Shown: positions 25,563-34,977, numbered from the stretch's first letter. The stretch: DNA of 64,000 nucleotides from Planctomycetota bacterium (GCA_018242525.1 JAFEBS010000023.1:1-64000); one strand, 5' to 3'. The notes: generated by a model not told the origin, from the sequence alone. Numbers and translations are program-made.

Positions 25563-27191
25563 ATGACTCTCTGGTCATATCAACGCCGGAGAAGTTGCGC
25601 CGTTCACCTGTTGGCGGCGTTCCTGCTGCTCACCCGGTCCCTGTGCGGAGCGGAGACGAATGGTCCGGCAGATGTTGATCCGTCCAGTCTGGCGAATGTG
25701 CAGAACAGGCTGCGTGAACTGGAGCAGAGCCAGCAATCTCTGATCGAACAAAACCGACAATTGTCGTCGCGAATTAAAAGTCTGTCGGGTCAGAACTCGC
25801 AGTACACGAATGGGCACCGGCAGGAGACCGCTTTGGTTCCTCCGGCACCGTCGAGCGATCCGCACACTGACGAGATGCGAAACCTTTCGTCGCCTGCTCC
25901 GGAGACCCAGGTCCCTGCGAACATCTTCGCGCCGTCCTTTGATACGTCGGACGAATTCCCGCTGGAGCGACAGCCTTCTTGGACCAACTCCGGCACATCG
26001 TCTACGGCATTCGTGACCAGCTTTGATCGCGGCTTTGTGATCCGCCCCACCAACTCTGAAGAGACACCGTTTGAATTAAAAATCAATGGGCAAAATCAGA
26101 TCCGGTACACTGGTTTCGAGCGTGAGGACCCAACGTGGACGGACAGTGCTGGCGTCACGTCGCCGGTGAATAACATGAGCAACTTTCAGATTCCACGTGG
26201 CCGACTCATTTTCTCGGGTTACACGTTTCGCAAAGAACTGCTGTACAACCTGAACATCGACTACAACACCGTCGGCAACAGCCAGATCAATTTCCGCGCT
26301 TACTGGCTGGCCTGGCGGTTCAATCGGGCGATGACCCTTTATGCCGGGCAGAGCAAGGTCCCAGGCGGCCGTGAATGGCTCTTATCATTCGTGGATACAC
26401 AGGGAGCCGATCGATCAATGGCCACCACATTCTTTCGCCCCAGCTTGAGCCAGGGGATCTGGGCCACAGGGGAGCCGATCGAAGGCGTTTTCTATCATGT
26501 CATGATGTCCAACGGGTTCAACACTCTTGGTTCGACGCCTCAGCAACTCAGCTCACTCATGGCGTTTTCCGGCTCTATGTGGTGGGAGCCACTTGGGGAA
26601 TTCGGGCGAGGGTATTCTGACTTTGAATGTCATTCGGAACTTGCCATGCGCCTCGGAACCAGCCTCACCTATGCCCCTGAACGAGGACCGCAAGGGGGTT
26701 CCTCGGTTCCCGAAAATGCCGACATTCGACTCTCCGATGGGACACTGATCACGCAATCAGGTGCCCTGGCGCCTGGAGTCACTTTGAACGCGTTCAAAAT
26801 CGGTCTCACCTCGGTCGATCTGGCGTTCAAATACCGAGGATTGAGTCTGAGCGGCGAGTTCTACTCACAGGATCTGTTCGAATTATCAGGGTCCGGACCA
26901 CTTCCCCGGTCATCCATTCACCAATATGGAGGTTTCGCACAAGCGGGCCTCTTCGTGATTCCGCAGAAGCTGGAACCATATGTCCGCACTTCGTACGTTA
27001 CGGGTCCAAATGGGACGGGATCCGAATACGCCGGAGGTTTCAACTGGTTCTTCCTGCCGGGTAAACAGAATCTCCGGTTCACTTTGGATGCGGCGTGGCT
27101 CAATCAATGTCCCGCCGATCAGAATCGCACCAACCTCCAGGCTGGGCAGACGGGAATCCTGGTGCGGTCGCAACTGCAAATCTTCTTTTAG
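25563..27191 (+). CDS. Porin (phosphate-selective porin O/P-like) with N-terminal coiled coil
   Basis: This 542-residue outer-membrane protein has a signal sequence (VHLLAAFLLLTRSLCGAET), a coiled coil (LANVQNRLRELEQSQQSLIEQNRQLSSRIKSL) and a Pro/Ser-rich linker. The barrel begins near residue 165 (FELKINGQNQIRYTGFERE) and ends FF. Strands such as FQIPRGRLIFSGYTFRKELLYNLNIDYNTV and FNRAMTLYAGQSKVPGGREWLLSF resemble the OprO/OprP family. The coiled coil may anchor the porin to the cell wall, as in other planctomycete porins. The ATG at 25563 is the first that leads straight into the signal peptide. Confidence 0.8.
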   Translation: MTLWSYQRRRSCAVHLLAAFLLLTRSLCGAETNGPADVDPSSLANVQNRLRELEQSQQSLIEQNRQLSSRIKSLSGQNSQYTNGHRQETALVPPAPSSDPHTDEMRNLSSPAPETQVPANIFAPSFDTSDEFPLERQPSWTNSGTSSTAFVTSFDRGFVIRPTNSEETPFELKINGQNQIRYTGFEREDPTWTDSAGVTSPVNNMSNFQIPRGRLIFSGYTFRKELLYNLNIDYNTVGNSQINFRAYWLAWRFNRAMTLYAGQSKVPGGREWLLSFVDTQGADRSMATTFFRPSLSQGIWATGEPIEGVFYHVMMSNGFNTLGSTPQQLSSLMAFSGSMWWEPLGEFGRGYSDFECHSELAMRLGTSLTYAPERGPQGGSSVPENADIRLSDGTLITQSGALAPGVTLNAFKIGLTSVDLAFKYRGLSLSGEFYSQDLFELSGSGPLPRSSIHQYGGFAQAGLFVIPQKLEPYVRTSYVTGPNGTGSEYAGGFNWFFLPGKQNLRFTLDAAWLNQCPADQNRTNLQAGQTGILVRSQLQIFF

Positions 27192-27353
27192 AATCTGTGA
27201 CGATTGTAAGCGTTTCTCCGATTAGAACGGGTCAAAGCTGAAATCCAGCGTCGTCTGAGCCTGGGGCATGACACGAAACCGTCGTCAGTGCCGATGGAAT
27301 AAGCGACGGGTGGTACAAATCAAGCCACCGACATTTCACATGGACGATGGTGA

Positions 27354-28766
27354 ATGAACGGGATGTTCGCTTCCACTGTGCGGCTTTGTCTTTTGGCGTG
27401 GGCGATCGTTGCTGGCATGCAGCAGGCCATCGCTCAAAGTGATCTGAGCGATACCATCTCGGATGCCTACAGTGCCACCGTCACTGACAATCTGCCGGAC
27501 GGGAGTGTTTCGCCGCTCGCGTCCGATCGCATCGACATCTGGTCACAGCCGACCCTGACGGGAGACTGGGGCGGGCTGCGGACTCGACTTCAGGATTCAG
27601 GAGTGACGTTCGCCGGCAGGTCGACGCAATTCGCGTTCGGGATCGATGGCGGAGTCAACGCGCCTCCTCCCCCGCCACTCGCGCTGGGCAACACGTTCAA
27701 ATACACGGGCCGTGGCGAATACGATCTGAATCTGGACCTCGAAAAGTTCGGCGGATTGCCCAAGGGAACGTTGCTGGTGCGCGCCGAGCACTGGTATGGG
27801 CAATACGGCAATGTCAGTCTGAACAGTGGCTCATTTGCTCCAACAATCTTCCCTGCGGCAACACCACCCGGCAATCCCAACAATCCGGGCAGCCTGTACT
27901 TGACCAATTTTCTTTACACACAACCGCTTTCGCAAAACCTGATTGTTTTCGCTGGCAAGAAAGATGTACTGGGCGCTGCTGATCAGGACATTTTCGCGGG
28001 CGGTGACGGAACCAGTCAGTTCGTCAATCAGGCGCTGATTGCAAACCCTTCATTTCTCCTCGGTCTGCCATATACGTCGTACACTGCGGGATTTGTTTCA
28101 CCGCAAAAGTGGGGCTTTTTGAAAGGCTACGTTTACGACCCCACAGACCGAACGACGCAGGTGCTGCAAGTCAATGACATATTCTCCCGGGGAATCATCG
28201 TCGGTGGCGAAGTGATGCTGAACAGCAACCTGTTCGAACTCGCAGGAGAACATCACATCGGCGGGATCTGGAAGCACCACGCCTTGAACAATCTGGCATT
28301 CACCGAGCCTCCGCCCGGCGTGTACCCCGAACCCGTCAATCCCGGTCGACCGTTGTTGATGAATTCCTACACCCTCTACTACGGCTTCGACCAGTACCTG
28401 GTTCAGTTTTCGGGAAGTAAGAAGAGCGGTTGGGGCCTTTTCGGCCGAGCTTCCATCAGCGACGGGAATCCAACACCAGTTCAATACTTTCTGAGCGCCG
28501 GCATTGGTGGAGACAGCCCCATACGACGCGATCGCGGCGACAAGTTTGGCATCGGTTGGTATTTTGTTGGTGCCAGCAACCAATTTGGCCCCATTCCTCG
28601 CGCCGTCTTCGGGCCAACCAACGGATCAGGTGTCGAGTTGTATTACAATTTTCAGGTCAACCCCTGGCTGAATATCACGCCGGACATCCAGTTCATTCAA
28701 CCTGGAAACCGCGGCATCGCCAAGGATTCGTTTGTTTATGGCATTCGCGCGAATCTTGTCCTGTAA
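27354..28766 (+). CDS. OprB-family carbohydrate porin
   Basis: A 470-residue outer-membrane porin with a signal peptide (RLCLLAWAIVAGMQQAIAQ). The family entry motif is WSQPTLTGDWGGLRTRLQDSGVTFAG; the barrel follows (EYDLNLDLEKFGGLPKGTLLVRAEHWYGQYGNVS...) and closes with LNITPDIQFIQPGN and a final RANLVL. OprB proteins pass sugars across the outer membrane. A proline run (PPPPP) lies in an early loop. It is 162 bp after the preceding porin, possibly with its own promoter (a weak TGGTAC-N8-GC string at 27311-27325). Confidence 0.88.
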   Translation: MNGMFASTVRLCLLAWAIVAGMQQAIAQSDLSDTISDAYSATVTDNLPDGSVSPLASDRIDIWSQPTLTGDWGGLRTRLQDSGVTFAGRSTQFAFGIDGGVNAPPPPPLALGNTFKYTGRGEYDLNLDLEKFGGLPKGTLLVRAEHWYGQYGNVSLNSGSFAPTIFPAATPPGNPNNPGSLYLTNFLYTQPLSQNLIVFAGKKDVLGAADQDIFAGGDGTSQFVNQALIANPSFLLGLPYTSYTAGFVSPQKWGFLKGYVYDPTDRTTQVLQVNDIFSRGIIVGGEVMLNSNLFELAGEHHIGGIWKHHALNNLAFTEPPPGVYPEPVNPGRPLLMNSYTLYYGFDQYLVQFSGSKKSGWGLFGRASISDGNPTPVQYFLSAGIGGDSPIRRDRGDKFGIGWYFVGASNQFGPIPRAVFGPTNGSGVELYYNFQVNPWLNITPDIQFIQPGNRGIAKDSFVYGIRANLVL

Positions 28767-28824
28767 ACAGCAGGCGGATTTCTGATTTACGAGCTGCATT
28801 GTTCGTCTGATGCAAATGTGAAAC

Positions 28825-28857
28825 AAAAATGGCGGCCGTTCTTGTCGACGGCCGCCA
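28825..28857 (-). terminator. Rho-independent terminator of the sulfatase gene
   Basis: A perfect 10-bp stem (28830-28839 with 28848-28857) has an 8-nt loop. On the minus strand it is followed directly by a T-run (TTTTTG, 28829 downward). It lies 12 bp beyond the sulfatase stop and also sits downstream of the convergent porin. Confidence 0.8.
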
Positions 28858-28869
28858 CTTCAGGATGCA

Positions 28870-30666
28870 TCAATTACTCGGATTGCCGAGCGTTTCGAGG
28901 TCATTCAATCGCTTGAGTGCCGCGGCGGCTTTCAGCGTCTGATAGTTGATCCCCGCAGCATTCAGGCTGCTTCCTTCCTGGAAGGGAAACTGCGGAATCG
29001 TGACCAGGAAGTTCTTGATCTGATTCTGCACGGGCACGAACAGCCAGATGTTGTCCCCGTACCAGCGCATATACATGCTGGATTCGAGCGCCATTTTCTC
29101 GTAGGGATCCGCCTTCAGGTGGGTGATTAAGGGCCAGCCCGTGACCTTGCGGGTGCCGGTTGCGATGTTCCCATCGACCACGGCAAAGTTGACTTTCCAG
29201 TCTCTCCAACGGACGCCGTTCAGTTCGCCTCCCTGGCCGAAGTAGAGAATCTCCTCACGCGGGCCGTTCTTGACTTCTCCCTTGAAAAATGGCAGGAAGT
29301 TGTAGCCGTCGGCGTGAATCTTGAACGTTTTGCCATTTGCCTGATAACCCTGCTTGAGTTTCTCCACGACATCCGGCACGCCTGCGGCGGCCAAGAGGGT
29401 CGGCATCCAGTCTTCCTGGGAGAAGATTGCGTTGATTTTGGTGCCTGGTTTGATCACGCCCGGCCAGCGGACGATCATGGGCACCCGGAAGCCGCCTTCC
29501 CAGGTGGTTCCCTTTTCTCCATGGAACGGGGTGATGCCACCGTCAGGCCACGAGGCAGACTCAGCGCCATTGTCAGTGCCGTAGACCACAATGGTGTTTT
29601 CAGCAAGGCCCAGATCGTCGAGTTTTTTCAGGACTTCTCCAACGAAGCCGTCGTGCTCCACCATGCCATCGGGATACAGGCCGATGCCCGTAGTGCCCTG
29701 GGACGCCTTCTTCAAATGCGTCCAGACGTGCATGCGGGTGCTGTTATACCACAGGAAGAAGGGCTTCTTCGCTTTGGCGCTCCGGTCGACGAAATCCATC
29801 GCCTTTGCATGGACTTCTTCGTCGATCGTTTCCATGCGTTTCGCGGTCAACGGTCCTGTGTCTTCGACAGTCTGACCACCCTTGCCGTCCGCCTTACAGT
29901 GCAGAACGCCGCGCGGGCCGTACTTCTTTTTGAACTCGGGGTCTTTCGGATAATAGTAGGTCTCCGGTTCTTCTTCGGCATTCAGGTGGTAGAGGTTGCC
30001 AAAGAATTCATCGAACCCATGCAACGTGGGGAGATGCTTGTCTTGATCGCCCAGGTGGTTCTTTCCAAACTGGCCGGTTGCATAACCACGTTCCTTGAGC
30101 AGGTCGGCAATGGTTGGTGTCCATTCGGGAATTCCGTGGGGACTGCCTGGCATGCCGATGGTCAGCAGGCCTGTGCGGAATGGATGCTGGCCAAGGATGA
30201 ATGACGCCCGTCCCGCGGTACAACTTTGTTGCGCATACGCATCGGTGAACAACGCCCCCTCTCTGGCGATCCGATCGATGTTCGGCGTCTGATACCCCAT
30301 GATACCGTGGTTATAGGCGCTGATGTTGTGGACGCCGATGTCGTCGCCCCACAGGACGAGGATGTTGGGTACCTTGCCACTGGCCTGCGCTGTCGCAGCT
30401 ACGGCCAGGTTGTGTGCGGCCAGATTGGTACTGACGTCCGCCACCTCGATCGATTCGGCCAGCGCGGACTTGCGATCGAGTAGTGCATCACAGCACGGAA
30501 CGCGCGGAGCCGAGACGTTGTTCGCCTGTTCCGTCGGGAGGCTCGTCGCGGGACGCGGGATTTCCGCGCGTACGGCAGTGAGCGGCCCGCTCGATGCTGC
30601 CAGGTAACCAAGCATGGCGCCGACCGCCAGCACGGTTAATGTTTTGAGTTGCAGGGGTAATCGCAT
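28870..30666 (-). CDS. Formylglycine-dependent arylsulfatase
   Basis: An exported sulfatase of 598 residues. The N-terminal signal/anchor is LKTLTVLAVGAMLGYLAASS. Metal-binding aspartates are in ILVLWGDDIGVHN (108-109). The signature C149-T-A-G-R in SCTAGRASFILGQ provides the cysteine converted to formylglycine. Later come GEKGTTWEGGFRVPMIVRWPG and a C-terminal subdomain. It cleaves sulfate esters; the substrate is not predictable here. The maturase (FGE) lies upstream on the same strand. The ATG at 30666 follows AAGGA; a longer open frame to 30843 runs through a decayed FGE fragment and is unlikely to be translated. Confidence 0.93.
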   Translation of the reverse strand: MRLPLQLKTLTVLAVGAMLGYLAASSGPLTAVRAEIPRPATSLPTEQANNVSAPRVPCCDALLDRKSALAESIEVADVSTNLAAHNLAVAATAQASGKVPNILVLWGDDIGVHNISAYNHGIMGYQTPNIDRIAREGALFTDAYAQQSCTAGRASFILGQHPFRTGLLTIGMPGSPHGIPEWTPTIADLLKERGYATGQFGKNHLGDQDKHLPTLHGFDEFFGNLYHLNAEEEPETYYYPKDPEFKKKYGPRGVLHCKADGKGGQTVEDTGPLTAKRMETIDEEVHAKAMDFVDRSAKAKKPFFLWYNSTRMHVWTHLKKASQGTTGIGLYPDGMVEHDGFVGEVLKKLDDLGLAENTIVVYGTDNGAESASWPDGGITPFHGEKGTTWEGGFRVPMIVRWPGVIKPGTKINAIFSQEDWMPTLLAAAGVPDVVEKLKQGYQANGKTFKIHADGYNFLPFFKGEVKNGPREEILYFGQGGELNGVRWRDWKVNFAVVDGNIATGTRKVTGWPLITHLKADPYEKMALESSMYMRWYGDNIWLFVPVQNQIKNFLVTIPQFPFQEGSSLNAAGINYQTLKAAAALKRLNDLETLGNPSN

Positions 30667-30764
30667 GTGATTTTCCTTGTTGAGAAATACGGAATCGACG
30701 TATTCAAGCCGACACAACATGCGTCGGCGGAATGTAGATGCTGATGCGCGTCTGTAAGTTGCCG

Positions 30765-30820
30765 GGGCACCTGACACAACAGATACCGACATGTGACATG
30801 CCGGTATCCGGCGACAATCC
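30765..30820 (-). pseudogene. Decayed C-terminal fragment of a formylglycine-generating enzyme
   Basis: Read on the minus strand, this stretch encodes GLSPDTGMSHVGICCVRCPG, almost the C-terminus of the intact FGE gene 200 bp away (GLSPDTGMSHVGFRCVRSP). The two 56-bp DNA stretches (here and 30969-31024) agree at about 46 positions by my count. The fragment has no start and its frame meets TAG just upstream (about 30856-30858), so it is a remnant of a duplication or of a second FGE gene. Confidence 0.7.
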
Positions 30821-30964
30821 AAATCCAATCTGCGGCCGTGCAATGAATCGCACCTACTGCATTGGTAATCTCACAAATCTCTCCTTTGGAACACGGTTTC
30901 GACTCGTTCGTGGCCGACGCGACTTGCGCCGGTAGAATTCAGACGTTGATCAGCATCCGCCAGG

Positions 30965-32047
30965 TTATGGGGATCTGACACAGCGAAACCCGACATGCGA
31001 CATGCCGGTATCGGGCGACAAACCGTGTCGGGCGCTGGGACGGTAACGTGAACAGTATTGGTCGTTGCACAGGAACGATCCTCCGCGCTGAGCCCGGCTG
31101 GCAGACCGGGGGTTGCGGGGATCGAAGCTCCGTTCGACAAGCGGATTGTCAATGACTCCAGATTGGGCTCGCCGGGAATAGGCGTTGTAGTCATAGGCGT
31201 CAGCACACCATTCCCACACGTTGCCGGACATGTCGAACAATCCATACCCGTTCGGCTGGAATGACTTCACCGGAGCCGTTCGCACAAAGCCGTCCGTTTT
31301 CAGATTTGTGTGCGGAAACTCCCCTTGCCAGATGTTGGCAAAAACTCGCGTATCGGTGGGTGCTTCGTCACCCCAGACGTAGGGTCTGTCGATCAATCCG
31401 CCGCGTGCGGCAATCTCCCACTCGGCTTCGGTTGGCAATCGCTTGCCGGACCACTTCGCGTAGGCCACCGCGTCATCCCACGAGACATGCACTACTGGAT
31501 GCTGTTCCCGGTCATCGAGATTGCTGTCGGGACCTTCGGGGTGTCTCCAGTTTGCACCGGGCGTCCATTTCCACCACTGCGAGTAATCTTTCAGGTCCGC
31601 CGGCCCGTCCGTCATCGTGAAGACGAGGGAACCGGCCACGAGACTCTCTTTCGGCGGCGGCGGTGTACCGGGCGGTGACTGTGCGAGCAATTCCTCGACC
31701 GATGGCGCTTTCTCTGCGGTCGTGACGTACCCTGTTGCCTCGGTAAACTGTGCGAATTGCGCGTTTGTGACCTCGGTGATGTCGATCCAAAAACGTTCGA
31801 CACGCACTTTGTGCGCGGGCTTCTCATCCGGCCAGCCAAGTTCCGAATCCGTTCCTATCGTGTACTCGCCGCCAGGGATCAGCACCATGTTGTCCGTTGC
31901 GGACACGGGATGCGTGACTTCAGGAGCGACACGTGACGTCGTTTCGCCCGCGGGGTTCTCACGCGACGCGATCCGAAATCGGGTCACCACGAAGACCATG
32001 ACAAACGCCAACAATCCTGCCGTCAGAATCAACAGGTTCTGCTTCAT
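30965..32047 (-). CDS. Formylglycine-generating enzyme (SUMF1 family)
   Basis: A 360-residue, membrane-anchored or exported enzyme (hydrophobic segment LLILTAGLLAFVMVFVV, residues 5-21) with the full FGE-sulfatase domain. Segments are MVLIPGGEYTIGTD, DITEVTNAQFAQF, VSWDDAVAYAKWSGKRLPTEAEWEIAARGG and NGYGLFDMSGNVWEWCAD. The catalytic cysteine pair C327/C332 in GGSFLCNDQYCSRYR matches the C-x4-C of aerobic, copper-using FGEs. Many SUMF1-domain proteins lack it; this one should be active. It oxidises the sulfatase active-site cysteine to formylglycine, and the neighbouring sulfatase is the obvious client. The extracytoplasmic placement is inferred from the N-terminus. Confidence 0.92.
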   Translation of the reverse strand: MKQNLLILTAGLLAFVMVFVVTRFRIASRENPAGETTSRVAPEVTHPVSATDNMVLIPGGEYTIGTDSELGWPDEKPAHKVRVERFWIDITEVTNAQFAQFTEATGYVTTAEKAPSVEELLAQSPPGTPPPPKESLVAGSLVFTMTDGPADLKDYSQWWKWTPGANWRHPEGPDSNLDDREQHPVVHVSWDDAVAYAKWSGKRLPTEAEWEIAARGGLIDRPYVWGDEAPTDTRVFANIWQGEFPHTNLKTDGFVRTAPVKSFQPNGYGLFDMSGNVWEWCADAYDYNAYSRRAQSGVIDNPLVERSFDPRNPRSASRAQRGGSFLCNDQYCSRYRPSARHGLSPDTGMSHVGFRCVRSP

Positions 32048-32453
32048 GATCTTTCTGGGTATTTCAACAAATGACCGCGACGATTGCTGCGGCGTTGGTG
32101 AATCGGCGGTGTTTGATGTGTTTTTCGGATGGGATAAAAACTATCCACGACGATAACGTAGTGAGTCTTGGAGTTCCACCATCAATCACTCACTGCTGGC
32201 GAACTGTGAGCATTGGGTGCTGTCAACACGCCAGTACCGGGATTCGTTATTCATCCTAACCACTTCCATGCAAACGATTCCCTTTCCGCACAGTTGCGGC
32301 ATGACCACGACAGACGCCGGATGTCAATAGCGCGGTCATTCTGAATCTGTCGATGCAGATGTCCACTCCGGGAGAGTGATTGCATTTCTCAGAACCATCT
32401 GCATACTGGGTCCATGTTGGTTTTGCGTGTCCAGTTGTTTGAAGGAGTCCATC
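32048..32453. other. Divergent intergenic region, no gene seen
   Basis: This 406-bp gap separates the minus-strand FGE gene from the plus-strand DUF3500 gene. I see the AAGGAG of the latter (about 32442-32447) but no strong palindrome, promoter or coding frame. Confidence 0.4.
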
Positions 32454-33503
32454 ATGGACCATTGCCCGGAATGCGATTCACTCGGTGGCGAAGTTGTCTC
32501 GCGGCGTCAGTTCGTTCAGGCGGCCGGTGCCCTTGCGGCGGTCGCAGCAGCGACGGTGCCCGCTGTGGCCCGTGCCGAACAACCCGCCCAGGCGGTTCCG
32601 GAGTCTTTGGTCAAGAAACTGTACGATTCGCTGGCGCCCGATCAGAAAGAAGAAATTTGCTTCGACTGGGATTACAAGGATGATCGCGGTCTGTTGCGGA
32701 TGCACGTGTCGAACAACTGGCACATTACCGAGAAACGGGTCGCAGGCGGGTTCTTCAACAAGGATCAGCAGGAACTCATCGAAGCCCTGTTCTGGGGGCT
32801 TTATTCGCCGGACTGGCATGACCGGATCAAGAAGCAGTTGAAGGACGATGCGGGGGGGTATGGCAAGGAGCAGTCGATTGCGATTTTCGGTCAACCCGGG
32901 ACCGGCAAGTTTGAATTCGTCATGACCGGCCGTCACCTGACGATTCGTTGTGACGGCGACAGCGTGGATCACGTCGCATTCGGGGGACCGATCTTCTACG
33001 GTCACGCGGCGTCCGGATTCGATGAAAAGGTCGGTCATCCTGGGAATGTGTTCTGGTACCAGGCCCAGACCGCCAATGCCCTGTTCAAGATGCTCGACGG
33101 CAAGCAGCGAGAAAAAGCCTTACTGGCTCAGGCCCCGGCGGAAGCCAAGGTGCATTTTGGCGGGCCGGACGGGATGCCTGCGGGGATTCAGATCAGCGAT
33201 CTGACCTCAGACCAGAAAGAGCATGCCCAAAAGGTGCTGGCCGCGCTGATTGAACCCTACCGTACTTCGGACCAGGCGGAAGTTCGCAAGTGCCTGACCG
33301 CACAGGGGGGGCTCGACAAGTGTCGCCTGGCGTTCTATCGCAGCGACGCCACCGGCAAAGCCGACCTGGGTGACGATGGGGAATGGGACAACTGGCGGCT
33401 GGAAGGTCCCTCGTTCGTCTGGCACTATCGCGGGATGCCTCATGTGCATGTGTGGGTCAACATCGCGGATGATCCGTCCGTGAAGATCACCGCGCGCGGC
33501 TGA
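32454..33503 (+). CDS. Tat-exported DUF3500 protein
   Basis: A 349-residue secreted protein with a twin-arginine signal (SRRQFVQAAGALAAVAAATVPAVARA) after a short Cys-containing head (MDHCPECDSLGGEV). The body is DUF3500-like: KLYDSLAPDQKEEICFDWDY, HVSNNWHITEKRV, GRHLTIRCDGDSVDHVAFGGPIFYGH and WHYRGMPHVHVWVNI near the end. The biochemical role of DUF3500 proteins is unknown to me. The start is clear, with AAGGAG 7 nt upstream. Histidines and aspartates conserved in the middle could bind metal, which is speculation. Confidence 0.82.
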   Translation: MDHCPECDSLGGEVVSRRQFVQAAGALAAVAAATVPAVARAEQPAQAVPESLVKKLYDSLAPDQKEEICFDWDYKDDRGLLRMHVSNNWHITEKRVAGGFFNKDQQELIEALFWGLYSPDWHDRIKKQLKDDAGGYGKEQSIAIFGQPGTGKFEFVMTGRHLTIRCDGDSVDHVAFGGPIFYGHAASGFDEKVGHPGNVFWYQAQTANALFKMLDGKQREKALLAQAPAEAKVHFGGPDGMPAGIQISDLTSDQKEHAQKVLAALIEPYRTSDQAEVRKCLTAQGGLDKCRLAFYRSDATGKADLGDDGEWDNWRLEGPSFVWHYRGMPHVHVWVNIADDPSVKITARG

Positions 33504-33616
33504 TAAGAAGCTGAGTCGCCACATGATGCCGCCGGGAGGCGTCGTGTGTCGCAGCTCGATTGCCCTACTGCCCGTGTGACATGACGGGATCTGTCGCACG
33601 CCGTATAAGCGCCAGA

Positions 33617-33672
33617 GGGTTGACTGAATGCAGAGGCAGTCCGTGGCTGTCAACCCGATGGGAAGTTTTTTT
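33617..33672 (+). terminator. Stem-loop and T-run after the DUF3500 gene
   Basis: GGGTTGAC (33617-33624) and GTCAACCC (33649-33656) form an 8-bp stem, with a further possible inner pairing, and a run of seven T follows at 33666-33672. The rest of the 331-bp gap (33504-33834) shows no gene. Confidence 0.5.
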
Positions 33673-33834
33673 GAATGGAATGATCGACGATCTTTCGTAA
33701 ACATCCCTTCTGCTCTTGGCAATTGCGAACGACTCGCGCACAATCTGGCCCCTTCGGGTCCAACTCGTCTGCGTGTCCTGTTGATTCGATTCGCCGCTCC
33801 CCTCCGAGCATGTCGCATTTGAGGTATCGCAAGA

Positions 33835-34761
33835 GTGAATAAATCTTCTCTGCCGCAAAGTGTGGTTCGAGTGACGCCATCAGGACCGCAAGTGAATGTC
33901 GTGCAGAGTGGTCAGCCCGCGGTGGCTCCCGCGACCAAGCTTCGAATCTCATTCAGCCAGATGACATCCCTGCGCTGGTCGCTGCTGGACGAAGTCCTGC
34001 AGTTGAAAGCGTCCGGATACGATGGCATTGGCTTGTGGCGTCCCATGGTTTCTCACCAGGGCGAAGAACTGGCTGCGGATCTGATTCGGGAAGTCGGCCT
34101 GGGTGTCTCGTCGTTGTCGTTCATCGGCGGATTTACGGGGACGAACGGCCTCAGCTTCTCGGACGCCATCGCCGATGCACGTGACGCGCTCAGTGATGCC
34201 GAACTGCTGGGTGCAGACAACGTGATTGTCTGCAGCGGGACGCGCAACGGTCACACCACCCGGCACAGTCGGCGCTTGCTGGTGGAGGCAATGTCAGAAT
34301 TGTCCGACGACGCAGGGCAGCGTGGCATTCGACTGTGTGTCTTGCCGATGCATCCACATTTCGCGAGTTCGTGGACATTTCTGAACACGCTGGACGAAAC
34401 GCTGCAGGTCCTGGACGAGGTGAATCAGCACAACGTCCGGCTGGCGTTCGACACCTACCACCTGTGGCAGGAACCGCAGTTGCTGGAACGGATTCCACTG
34501 CTGGCACCATTGACGGGAATCGTTCAAATTGGTGATGCTGAATGTTCGCCACGTGCTGATGCCGAGCGATTGATGCCCGGGGATGGGATCATTCCCCTGG
34601 GAGAAATCGTGGGAGGCTTCCAACGGGCGGGATTCGATGGCTACTATGATGTGCAGGTGTGGTCGAGTTCGGGGTGGTCAGGGGAATCCCCTGTCGATCC
34701 GTCACAATGCCGTGAAGCGGTGTTGCGGCTTGCCAGGATGCCCGTCTCTGTGGCACGATAG
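33835..34761 (+). CDS. Sugar phosphate isomerase/epimerase-like TIM barrel
   Basis: A 308-residue cytoplasmic protein of the AP-endonuclease-2/xylose isomerase-like superfamily. Typical strands are GYDGIGLWRPM, GADNVIVCSGTRNGH, GIRLCVLPMHPHFAS, NVRLAFDTYHLWQEP and GIVQIGDAE, with the C-terminal FDGYYDVQVWSS. These supply the usual metal ligands (Glu/Asp/His), though one expected Glu at strand 5 appears as LPMHPH. The start is GTG at 33835 with GAGG upstream; the first ~35 residues look like a disordered extension. Substrate unknown. Confidence 0.75.
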   Translation: MNKSSLPQSVVRVTPSGPQVNVVQSGQPAVAPATKLRISFSQMTSLRWSLLDEVLQLKASGYDGIGLWRPMVSHQGEELAADLIREVGLGVSSLSFIGGFTGTNGLSFSDAIADARDALSDAELLGADNVIVCSGTRNGHTTRHSRRLLVEAMSELSDDAGQRGIRLCVLPMHPHFASSWTFLNTLDETLQVLDEVNQHNVRLAFDTYHLWQEPQLLERIPLLAPLTGIVQIGDAECSPRADAERLMPGDGIIPLGEIVGGFQRAGFDGYYDVQVWSSSGWSGESPVDPSQCREAVLRLARMPVSVAR

Positions 34762-34977
34762 TGTGAGATTGAAGTTCGTCGGTGTCGGTCGAGCTTGAAA
34801 CTCAAGCCCAGAAATGTTTCAGGTTGTTTCCGTCACGATGGTCCTGCTGGATGTTTGACTCCGTGACGACCTGCTGAATTCTCCCCGCCTGCGTCCCCGC
34901 TTCGTTTACCCACCCTTTGATTGGCCAAGAGTGATCGTTCCCGCGAGCGACTCGGTTTTGGTCGGGAATCGTTTCCA

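Noticed and set aside
30667..30843. Upstream extension of the arylsulfatase reading frame
   Set aside because: The extension reads through the decayed FGE fragment in another frame, lacks a ribosome-binding site and would displace the signal sequence.
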